A DNA stretch of 64,000 nt from Phlebopus portentosus. Taxonomy: Eukaryota > Basidiomycota > Agaricomycetes > Boletales > Boletinellaceae. This document shows positions 49,042-58,744 of the stretch, one piece after another. The translations under genes and the position numbers were made by a program. The DNA lies in NCBI GenBank assembly GCA_037892935.1, contig JAYXKI010000022.1:59846-123845 (forward strand), read 5' to 3'. The stretch's first letter is position 1. Every line of letters begins with the position of its first letter. The notes under the pieces are model-generated. The model searched no databases, was not told where the DNA came from, and saw only the letters and a program-made list of their open reading frames with translations.

Positions 49042-49910
49042 GGCGTTGTTCCGTATCAAGCTAAATGGCCTGCGTAGAGTAGAGTAGAAGTTGAGAGCCG
49101 GAATCGAAGAATTATAATTTCAATAAATTCGTGTTGCGCATTATTAATTTATGAGGAGGCGGATATCCACCTGAACCACCTGAAACCATAAATGATGTCA
49201 CCATGATCGTCCTTTCCGATTCGGATGTCCCGACGCCGATCACGCAATTCGGCAGATCCCGGCCTCATCTTGTCATGTCGTTTTTGTTTACTTTACGTTG
49301 ATGCTGTCACACGTGTTGAACACGGAAAGCCTGCATTCAAGGCTCACATGAAAGGTGTAGCGCGGCGAAAAACTTGCTTCGGGACAGCCTTACGGTCTGT
49401 TTGAAGATAGCGTCGGGATAAGGAGATCAGAGGTTAAATATTGCGGCAACATGTTTTCAATCTGCACACAGTACTTGCATTGAAGGCATTCAAACTGGTA
49501 CGATTTTTGCCCTTTGGTAGTCCAAGTGACCTGTGGTCTCCATCCATCCTGAAGGAGAAATCTAGATTACGTATCGCTTTCGAGAGCTGGGTTCCTATAG
49601 CATGCGTTCCTGGGGATGTACTGCGCAACTCTTCACGGGAACTCCTTTCTTTGAGCAACGGCTCGCTTCGGGTTTACACTCTCAAATTTGCCGCGCGGAA
49701 AGGCATGCTGGGATGATATTGATTCCGAGAGCTACCGACTGAGTCAGTGTGCTTCTTTGCTCTGCGGATTGCTAACGCAACCCCTGTTCTACGCTGCGGT
49801 TCCCTTCACATCTGCAATACTTAAACGCAGATATCAAGGGGAACTTGCCATAGGATCTGGAGCATCTCCTTTGCTTCCCATTGCTCTTCTCTCAGCAGTA
49901 CTGCCTTTGC
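49042..49910. other. Upstream region, no confident gene
   Basis: Holds the promoter of the minus-strand kinase gene. A plus-strand ORF of 91 codons at 49441-49716 has no recognisable features and no good start context. Confidence 0.4.
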
Positions 49911-50554
49911 GATATGGTTGAGACAAGCCAGGGCGAAGTACGCATTTCCCGCCGTTCATGGGGTGATCCTGAGGCGTTCAAACACGCTCCTAACAAAGTG
50001 TGGCACTCATCCGAATGGCCTACTTCGTTTTCTCGATCAGTGCCACTGTTAGACGCTCGCTCTACCCCTCTGTCTCCGATGGACAACTGGTCAATCACGC
50101 CAGAGTCATCTGTCATCAACAACCCGTTTTCTCTTGAGGTCATTGCCAAAGAGATTGACGACGAATTCAGTAAGTCAGGGGTTCCGTACGATATTCTTTC
50201 ATCCAAGATATCTGACTGAATCCGACAGAAGACATGCAAGGAGAACCAGTCTACACGTTTGGTCATCAGCCGACTCCCGGTCTAGGTGAGCCTTACTCCA
50301 TGTTGCTTCTCTCGACGAGCGACCTAATGCCGTTTCGCTACTCAGAGTCTATCCGGGAAGCTATCCATAGAAATACGAGTGCTCTCATTGACAAGATAAA
50401 TATGTTAGAGGCGCAGCTTGACATGGAGGAGAACAGAAAGACGCTAGCAAAGAAAAAGATCAGGGAAGCTATCTCGGAAGCTCGAAAGGACGCACTGGAG
50501 TGTCGTATTAAAACGATCGAGAATCTTCTTGTCGAATACCTACCAACTGCTTGA
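49911..50554 (+). CDS. Small hypothetical protein with C-terminal coiled coil
   Basis: MVETSQGEVRISRRSWGD starts the frame. A GTAAGT-CAG intron at 50170-50229 joins IDDEF to KDMQGEPVYTFG in frame. The C-terminal 80 residues are strongly helical and charged (LIDKINMLEAQLDMEENRK, IREAISEARKDAL), typical of a coiled coil, ending ENLLVEYLPTA. About 190 residues in all. A second optional GTGAGC donor at about 50286 could shorten it. No family is recognised; it could be lineage-specific. Confidence 0.45.
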
Positions 50555-51266
50555 AGCTGCTATTTATGGTACTATCAATTCAGATGAAAACCTACGACCG
50601 TGAGTACAAGCATTCATATTGGTTCGCTTCTATTTGTTGACTGATCCACGTGCTCAACTCCTTCAAACAGAACAGAATGAATTGTAGTGATTAATCATCT
50701 TTTATGAAGGGTTGCCTATGGACCAGTCTTGCCTCGCTACGCTTCATACTCCCAAGTTGTTTGCGGTTTGTCGAACGAAATGCTAGAAGTCACCTGTACA
50801 GATGGTCATGCGTCCATCGCTGATCTGATCCCCACCCATCACAATTTCAGTCTCACTAATTCCCCCTATGTCGTTTATCTATACTTAGTCTGGCGACACT
50901 CGCATCTATTCTTCTCATAGTCTATTTTGTCCATTTCATGGACAAGACAGCGAAACTCAGTGTATTTGCTTCAAAAATAACATGTCGACTGTTTGATTCT
51001 CATAGGTGTAGAATTCTGTATGTACGCTGTTACATGTTTTGATTATGTAAACGCTGTCGAGATTGATGCAAGATCAATGAATAACAAACTTTTACGTCAC
51101 TTCCAGGACCGTCGAAGCGCATGCGCTTACCAGCTGAAATGCGCGCATTCCACTCCAATTGAGACGGACATTGGGAGATATAATTACACAACCTTTGGTA
51201 GATTATGTTGCTTGTTCTGTTCGGCTCGGAGTTCAATTTGTGCCTTCCGCTATCGATACCATGACT
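50555..51266. other. No recognisable gene
   Basis: Short ORFs only, in all frames, without features. Confidence 0.45.
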
Positions 51267-51599
51267 CTACAGCTTCCGTTCAATGTCTTCGCCGCCAAAC
51301 GTGTCGACACCCCCAGGGTTCCCTTCGTAGTCCTGCAATCGTTGTGATAACCCCGAACCGCTTTGCATCTCATCGTCATCAACGCGCTGGCGCTCGCTCT
51401 CCTCTCCACCAAACTGATCTACGCCCTCCGGTCGATCCGCATAGCGTTTACCGCTTAGAGTTGAATGTTCTGAGTCGAGCACTCCGACAGGCTTGACGAG
51501 CTCTGGATGCGAATCGAACTCGATTGCTTCAGCTGTCTGCTCCGTCTTCTGGCGTGCCTCTTGTGAGACTAGCCCAACGTCACTGATCGAACTTGACAT
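51267..51599 (-). CDS. Small acidic hydrophilic protein
   Basis: A single 110-codon frame starts MSSSISDVGLVSQEARQ and ends GGEDIERKL. It contains two related acidic motifs, RPEGVDQFGGEESER and NPGGVDTFGGEDIER, an internal repeat of the form PxGVDxFGGExxER. No hydrophobic segments. The composition suggests a disordered or stress-type protein. Not recognised; the internal repeat supports it being a real protein. Confidence 0.5.
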   Translation of the reverse strand: MSSSISDVGLVSQEARQKTEQTAEAIEFDSHPELVKPVGVLDSEHSTLSGKRYADRPEGVDQFGGEESERQRVDDDEMQSGSGLSQRLQDYEGNPGGVDTFGGEDIERKL

Positions 51600-51983
51600 G
51601 ATGTTTCAGCGGCAGCTTACCTGTTTCAGTGTTCGAAGACATCGTGTTGAATCAAGTTATAGTTTATGTATGTAGATGCGGATGGCCAAATGATATTGTT
51701 GGTACACAGTGTTTCAGTGTACATCTCTCATACGTGCTCTACTGGCCTAGCTCCACAGCACGACGGAATGACACATCCTGATGTCATCCCTCCTAGTCTT
51801 CCACATGTAGTCCATACGTATTGGGGCTTTGCCTGGCGCATTTCTTATTTTTACATTTTCCCTAAAGGTCGTCGCTAAAAGACTTCAGATTTGGCACGAA
51901 GATAAACAGGCAGTTGGTAAACTTTGGCAATGGGTACTAGTCGAGAGTCAGGATAATCCGTCTGATTCCGTATCATCTAGCTA
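51600..51983. other. Intergenic
   Basis: Between the small acidic gene and the stop of the helicase-zinc finger gene. No gene seen. Confidence 0.45.
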
Positions 51984-54900
51984 TCATCTAGCCCAAGGCC
52001 ATGGGTTCTGCCTAGCCCCATTGGCTCGGGCAATACTCTCTAATTCAGCATTCGCCCTATTTCCCGAAACAAGGGAATGGTTCGAGCCGCCGATCAACTC
52101 ATAACATTCAGGGCAACGAGCGGTTTCCGTAGCTCCTCCACACTATACAATGTGAGAGTAAGCGACGAACAATAGAGTAGGGCCATAAGAAACGACTTAC
52201 ATCCCCAATCACGAAGGGGTGTCCATTGGAACACTGGTAAAAGTGTCCCGAATAAGCTATTCAGAGTGATGGTGTCAGCGAAGCAACGATAAGCTGCATT
52301 ATTGACTCACCAAAATCGATATTGGCCATCAGACCGGCGACAATCTGTTGCTTCTCTTCATCAGTCAATGGCGTATACAGCGAACCCAAGCGTATCGATT
52401 CTTCAACGCCAGCCAGGTCCTTGCGTATGATGTTCATAGGATCTAGGAAGACTTGCTTGAAGTCGGCATCGGCCATTCCAGTCCCGCTATATTCACGATG
52501 GCGTGCATCCTCCTCATTCACAGATAGCTCCAGCTTCTCCAGCTGAGCTTGGACGAGTTTGATGAGCTCATCTTGAATCAATGCAGTAGATACTGCATCC
52601 CGGAAAAGGCGGAAGTTCAGTTTCAAGATTTCCAATTCAATGCTGAAGGTCAGAACCTTCGAACGAAGCACTTGCTTCCGACTTTGGGATGCCTGAGCAA
52701 TGCGTAGAGCAATACGCGCATCTCGTCTGCACGTTTCGAGGACGAAACTGATAAACGAAGACCAAGCTTCCTTGAAAAATGAGAAGCGTTCTGGATAAAG
52801 GTGTCTCGGCGTCAACGTCAACCACTCCTGCGCCACGTTTACGAGCAGGATCCTTATGTCGATCGTAAGCCAGAAAGCTTCGACAACGAACCGTTTATCT
52901 GCCAGCGGCTTCGACATACCAACTTTCATCCTTGCCACGCGCACGGCATGTTCCGCAGGATGCCGAGGAGCGGTTGTCGGCTCCTGAACTGCGCTCTCGA
53001 TCTCTTGCCGATACAAGCTCGAGAATGCGGAATCCCAAGCCTTCATATGCGCCGATCGGGCCGAGGCGACCTTCAGAGTCCGCTCGTAAATGCCCTTCAC
53101 CACCCATACCTCCTTCGACCACTGCTTCATGACGTCAGGTTTTAAACCATGACAGTGTTTCCCTGGTTCCAATGCATTCCACGGAACCGGTAGTTCTTTC
53201 TCGCTATTGAGTATTTTCGATCGGGACTTCTCTTCCGATTTAATTTCATCTTCAGACCTGACATATCCACTAAGCGATAAGAACGTGCTTGCGACTTTTA
53301 CAGAGTCACACAAGCTCCTCGCGTCAACGGACTTGAAGTCATCAACGATGGCATGTATCGACTTCGTCAATCGGGATGCAACATTCCTTTCGAGGATGTC
53401 TAAGTCTGCACGCTTGTAAACACGTCCATATCGGGGAGATCGTATTGCACGACGGCACGTAGGACATGTTGGAGGAAGCTTGAAGCCTGGTGCAGACGAC
53501 TTCAACCCTCTCCAGGTCCCGTTCGCATCAAGCTCGTAGTAGTCCTGAAGCTGACAGTGTCCATCCAATGTTTCGACGGTGAACGTGTGCTTGCAGCCAG
53601 GAAGTGTGATGATAAGTTCATCGGTCGAACCACGCGAAGGATCGAGCTCCCGGAGCGACCGTTGCATGATCAGATCTGCTGTCGCACCAAGTCTCTCTTT
53701 CGGAGTGCATTCCAGACACAATTGCTCAGAGCAGTCCTCTCCACAAACTAAAACAGCCAGTTGAATGCGGATACTTAGAGATAGCTTTGACACAACTTAC
53801 TTGATGGACATCGATGTCCGCAAGAAAGTAATTTCTCGCATCGAAGATCGCATGGCAAACGTGCACACACCTAAATATCCATTAATGTCTGTTTACTTCA
53901 CGTACAATCGGAAGTTCATTACCGAACCGCAGGGTACAGGGCATGAATGGTGCGGACAGTTCCTGCAATAGCGCCATTATCAAATCTAGAGATCTAAAGA
54001 TATAAGCGGAACATACCATGTACAATACTCTTGACAAGGCGTACAGGGAGTCGAACACGGCAGTCGACATGTTGCATGAATGCACGACTGTCTGCACTGC
54101 TCCTCGCACTCGTTCACACACTTATGGTCAGCCGCACAAATTCCAGAACAGGCATGTTCGCAGTAAAGGGGTCTACCACATTTGTGCGCGAGATGTCGAG
54201 TACGAGGAACGACCTGCATCAGAGCTCGCTCCGCTACCGGATCCTGGCACGAATGGCACTTCGCCTTACAGGACTTCCCACAGCAAGGCAAGATACCGTC
54301 ACAGAGAGCTTGACACTTGTGCTCCCTGACACCAAAGTAACACGGCACTTGGGCCTTATGTTCACAAGTCGGAAGCTGTTTCTCGACCTTCATCGTACAC
54401 TTAACCTCGGAAAAATCATGCATCTGGTGACTGCAGCGATGTCAGCTGATGATGTAAACACTGAACAAGTATTACAGACCACGGGACGCTCTTGTGAACA
54501 TGTCCACACGGAAGCATCACATCTCGAATGGGATGCTTGCAGTCTCCGCAAGCATCCGAACATTGTTTGGGACAGGGATGACCTTTCGGACATAGTCTCG
54601 GGCACGGTTGTGTGCAGAAGACATTGCGATGATTCTCGTCATCCGAATGACACTGTGATTTCGTCAGTCCGTTTACCAAAATGAAATTGAAGAATTTCGT
54701 ACCTTGTAAGGACAATTGTGACCGCACGATAGTCTTGTGTTGCAACTCCGTAGACATCCACCTATGCGAAGGCAGTTATTCGCAATCCTTGAACAAAAAA
54801 TATTTGTATCGTACCGTCTGGGGAGGACTTGGGTAGTTCACCTGGCTTCGAAATGTACCTGATATCTTCCGGGTGCCTGTGACACTTGATAGGAATGGCA

Positions 54901-56747
54901 TCTCCGGCTGCTCCATTTTCCTGTAGCTGAGAAATGACCGAGGACCACATCGTGCTTTGCGAGGCGAAATCGGCGGCATTTCCAAGTATGTAGAGTCCAA
55001 GGCGAGCACGGGAAAGAGCGACTGTAACGCGATATTTGAGGCTAAAGAGTACATTACAAACAGCAAATTGATCTTACCGTTCGTCCTATTCTCAGACTGC
55101 GCATAGTCAATTATTTATTTGCCTGCGAAATGCACCTCCACTGACCTTCAAGAATCCAATTCTTGGGGCCGTACGGCGAGCAATGATATCCTGTTCAATA
55201 GTCTCGTGGCCTCCACCAGAGTTTCGCACAAGCGACAAGATGACAATCTAGGAGAATAAGCGATCATCTTGAAACAATATACTTCAGGTTGACTCACATC
55301 AGCTTCCTGCCCTTGATAGTTATCCACGGAACGGACCCTGACCTGGTGCAATAAATAGGATGGGAGGTAGGCCTCTAAACACTGAGAAACAATGCTTACC
55401 CTCTGAGTAACATGAACTCGTTCTACCGTAACCCCGTTGTCCTCACTGTCATCGCCCTCATGTTTCTCCAAGGCATCTTGATCGCGCTCATCAATGACGA
55501 CTGTCATTTCTGTCTTTAGAGCATCTCTAACTCTAGCTAGTTGTCCAAGATAGGTGCAAAGAACGACAATGCTTCCTTCCGAGGAGTAGCATCCTTGGCT
55601 ATCATACCATTGTCAGTGCCGATATAACATATAAACGACGGGAAAGTCTGACCGAAGCAAGTACTTCACGAGATCCTTAATCATCGACACCTTTGAGCAT
55701 TCCAGTCAGAGATAAGAAACAAATGCGCGGAGGGACAGTATAAGAACCTCGTAGGAGTTATGCTTGGACACCGAATCGTCTCCTCCTCCATGTTCTTGGT
55801 GACCATGCGAAAGGAAGAATACGTCTCTGCCCATGCCTCGGACTGATTTGTATTGACGAACGCAATCATGATCTTCTAGTCCAGGGTACAAAGTCTTTCT
55901 GTTATTACCCAGTAAATCCAGCGATATATAATAGATCCGAAAACAATTAAAAGGCAACATACCGGATCAAAGAAGATATTTCAGGTCTCATGCGCCGTTG
56001 GACATCAAGTCTAGACATAGGTAGGGCTCCGACCGTATCCGTATACGGGTACGGCCGTATAAAAAAGGTTTCATACGGATACGGGCGTATATATACGCCC
56101 GTATATATTGCACACCAGGCCGTGATACGGATACGGACGGCCCGTATACGGGGAATACGCCGTATACGCCGTATATTTACAGGGTAGAAATTGTGGAATA
56201 GAAATAAAATGAGTCAAACATGCTCATTTCTAGTTACCTAGAACTTACATGTTGCAAATACCACACCTTCGAATTGTTCACCCCTGCCGGGAAGGGCGCA
56301 CAGACAAATTCAGTGGGCCATGATAAAAAGGAGATGCGTGGGAACAGTACTGTATTGATTCCGGCACTCCCTTCCTCGTTTTGGTAACCCAGGAATATAG
56401 TTTTCAAGTAAATAATCCACCTAAATGACCAAAACTGGTATGAATATACTTAATTCTGTGCTACCGGGAGGCTCGAGACCTTGGCCGCCATATACGGCGT
56501 ATAAGCCATAAACATCAAATTTTCAGCCTTTTGTATATGGGTACAGCCGTATTTATACGGCCCGTATATTTTGCTCTTAATGGGTCATATGGATACGGCC
56601 ATATCCATATACGGACAGCCCGTATACGGGTTATACACATACGGTCGGAGCCCTGGACATAGGAAATGCACTTGTCGAAAGCCTTTCCATCAGCGACATG
56701 TCAAATCTATACAGTTCTCTCTCTCGCGGGTTAGAGGGGAAACTTGA
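51984..56747 (-). pseudogene. ZNFX1/NFX1-type helicase and zinc-finger protein, 5'-truncated and transposon-disrupted
   Basis: On the minus strand the product reads ELYRFDMSLMERLS, RLDVQRRMRPEISSLIR, TLYPGLEDHD and VFFLSHGHQEH; then helicase C-terminal motifs VRSVDNYQGQEAD, LSLVRN and VALSRARLGLYILG; then tandem NFX1-type zinc fingers (CTQPCPRLCPKGHPCPKQC, CDGILPCCGKSCKAKC, CTPCQEYC); then a long helical region; and an RZ-type finger at the end (GHFYQCSNGHPFVIG, CGGATETARCPECYELIGG). The stop is at 51984. This is the ZNFX1 layout: an SF1 helicase linked to RNA silencing and antiviral-type RNA surveillance in several eukaryotes, including fungi. The coding sequence is split by a hAT-type MITE (56022-56655). 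Everything upstream of ELYRFD, including Walker motifs I and II, is absent and replaced by a minisatellite. Confidence 0.87.
56022..56655. mobile_element. hAT-type MITE, copy 2 (634 bp) with 8-bp TSD, inside a coding exon
   Basis: Same family as 15151-15679: TAGGGCTCCGACCGTATC at one end, GGTCGGAGCCCTG at the other, and GACATAGG duplicated on both sides (56014-56021, 56656-56663). It is about 105 bp longer than copy 1 owing to extra GTATACGG-type subterminal repeats and an extra segment near 56100-56190. Removing it with one duplication copy rejoins AFPM and SRLDVQRRMRPEI of the helicase in frame, so it landed in coding sequence. No transposase inside. Confidence 0.93.
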
Positions 56748-56803
56748 GTAGGGTCGTAGGGTTAAAAATCAGAGCAGACAGACCAGGGTCTAAGAATACT
56801 GAT

Positions 56804-57800
56804 ATGGCTCTCTCTCATGCAGAAAGTGTCCCCGAATTGGGGACACTCTGTACATGGCTCAGTGGACATGCCAAAAATGCTAGCATGGCTCTCTCTCATG
56901 CAGAAAGTGTCCCCAATTCGGGGACACTCTGTGCATGGCTCAGTGGACATGCCAAAAATGCTAGCATGGCTCTCTCTCATGCAGAAAGTGTCCCCGATTT
57001 GGGGACACTCTGTGCATGGCTCAGTGGATATGCCAAAAATGCTAGCATAGCTCTCTCTCATGCAGAAAGTGTCCCCGATTCGGGGACACTCTGTGCATGG
57101 CTTAGAAGACATGCCAAAAAACTTGGCATGGCTCAGAGGACATGCCAAAAAACTCGACATGGCTCTCTCTCATGTAGAAAGTGTCCCCAATTTGGGGACA
57201 CTCTGTGCATGGCTCAGAGGACATGCCAAAAAACTCGGCATGGCTGCCTCTCATGCAGAAAGTGTCCCCGATTCGGGGACACTCTGTGCACAGCTTAGTG
57301 AACATGCCAAAAAACTCGACATGGCTGCCTCTCATGCAAAAAGTGTCCCCGATTCAGGAACACTCTGTGCATGGCTCAGTGGACATGCCAAAAAACTCGG
57401 CATGGCTGCCTCTCATGCAGAAAGTGTCCCCGATTCAGGAACACTCTGTGCATGGCTTAGAGGATATGCCAAAAAACTTGGCATGGCTCAGAGGACATGC
57501 CAAAAAACTCGGCATAGCTCTCTCTCATGCAGAAAGTGTCCCCGATTCAGGGACACTCTGTGCATGGCTCAGTGGACATGCCAAAAAACTCGGCATGGCT
57601 GCCTCTCATGCAGAAAGTGTCCTCGATTCAGGAACACTCTGTGCATGGCTCAGTGGACATGCCAAAAAACTCGGCATGACTGCCTCTCATGCAGAAAGTG
57701 TCCCAGATTCGGGGACACTCTGTGCACGGCTCAGTGGACATGCCAAAAAACTCGACATGGCTGCCTCTCATGCAGAAAGTGTCCCCGATTCGGGGACACT
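56804..57800. repeat. 81-bp minisatellite with a palindrome in every unit
   Basis: Twelve units (AGAAAGTGTCCCC recurring at about 56820, 56901, 56981, 57062, 57175, 57256, 57337, 57418, 57532, 57613, 57694, 57775) have an 81-bp period. Two extra 33-bp partial units fall at about 57120 and 57480. Each unit holds a dyad around AGTGTCCCCGA-T-TCGGGGACACT and a GTGGACATGCCAAAAA box. Unit and indel lengths are multiples of three, so long ORFs run through in several frames on both strands (MALSHAESVP..., HAKKLGMAASHAESV). That all frames are open argues against real coding. Confidence 0.9.
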
Positions 57801-57943
57801 TGTACTTGGCACCCAGGCCATGCCAAGATTTATTAGTATGGCCTACCTCTCAGGGAGAAAGTGCCTCTAATTCAGGGGCACTTGTGCATAGGTCCGTAGA
57901 CATAGATTTGGGCAGAGACATTTTTGTATGATATAGTAGCAAA

Positions 57944-58705
57944 TGTCCAGAATATCTGGACACACAGGTTAGGTACCCTGTGCATTAAAGCTTGATGTAC
58001 TCAGTTGTCCAGACTATCCGGACACTACAGTCTGGGCTCTCAGTAATCTCACTACAGTGCCTGTCATGTCCAGATGGTCTAGATACTCACTGCATTACAG
58101 AGGTTCCTAATACATATCTATGTAGTCTATCATATATGAGCTAATACAAACCTACAAAAAATATTGTTTTAGTCTATGAAAGTTTTATTCGCTATGTATA
58201 TACTACAAAGTTTTAATATGCAAGCACATATAATCTATACATATATGTAAGAAATTTATTGGACTCCAATATACAATTTGGGGACACCTGTGCTCGGGTC
58301 AGTAGACATGAATTTAGGCAGGGACATTTTTATATAGTATAGTAGCAAATGTCTGGATTATCTGGATGCAGGAGAGGGTCCTTATTTTTGAGTGAACTCA
58401 CAGCAGTCTGTGTCTGGACCATCCAGACAGTGGTGAGGGAAGGCAATGTAATTCTGCACCGGCTCTCCCCCAGTTGTCCGGACCATCCGGACACATACAG
58501 GGAGTCCTTGAATTGCCACTTTTAGAAAATCTACTGTTACCTTGTCACAAATTACACATTACAAAGTTTCAATATGCAAGCATATACAATCGACACATAA
58601 TATGTAAGAAATTTGATGGACTCTAGTATATTATGCCAAGTTTACACATATATTTTTTATCTTAGATTTAACAGCTTCATAGTAGGTGTCCGGATGATCC
58701 GGACA
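57944..58705. repeat. Dispersed 19-bp dyads, TGTCyGGA-N3-TCCrGACA
   Basis: Seven sites share one layout, 8-bp arms with a 3-bp spacer: 57944, 58006, 58067, 58350, 58411, 58475 and 58687. Those at 57944, 58411, 58475 and 58687 have perfectly complementary arms; 58006 has one mismatch; 58067 and 58350 are degenerate. They sit in AT-rich DNA that also contains a duplicated segment (about 57872-57962 versus 58278-58370). They could be protein-binding dyads or relics of a repeat; no gene is present here. Confidence 0.8.
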
Positions 58706-58744
58706 AGGGAGGAGGATCCTTTGAGTCACGTGACCTATAGTGGC

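Noticed and set aside
50993..51496. 167-codon plus-strand ORF opposite the small acidic protein
   Set aside because: No recognisable features; overlaps antisense to a better supported frame.
56744..57870. Long repetitive ORFs through the minisatellite as a repeat-protein gene
   Set aside because: All three plus frames and parts of the minus strand are open simply because the 81-bp unit lacks stops; no start context, signal peptide or intron supports one frame.
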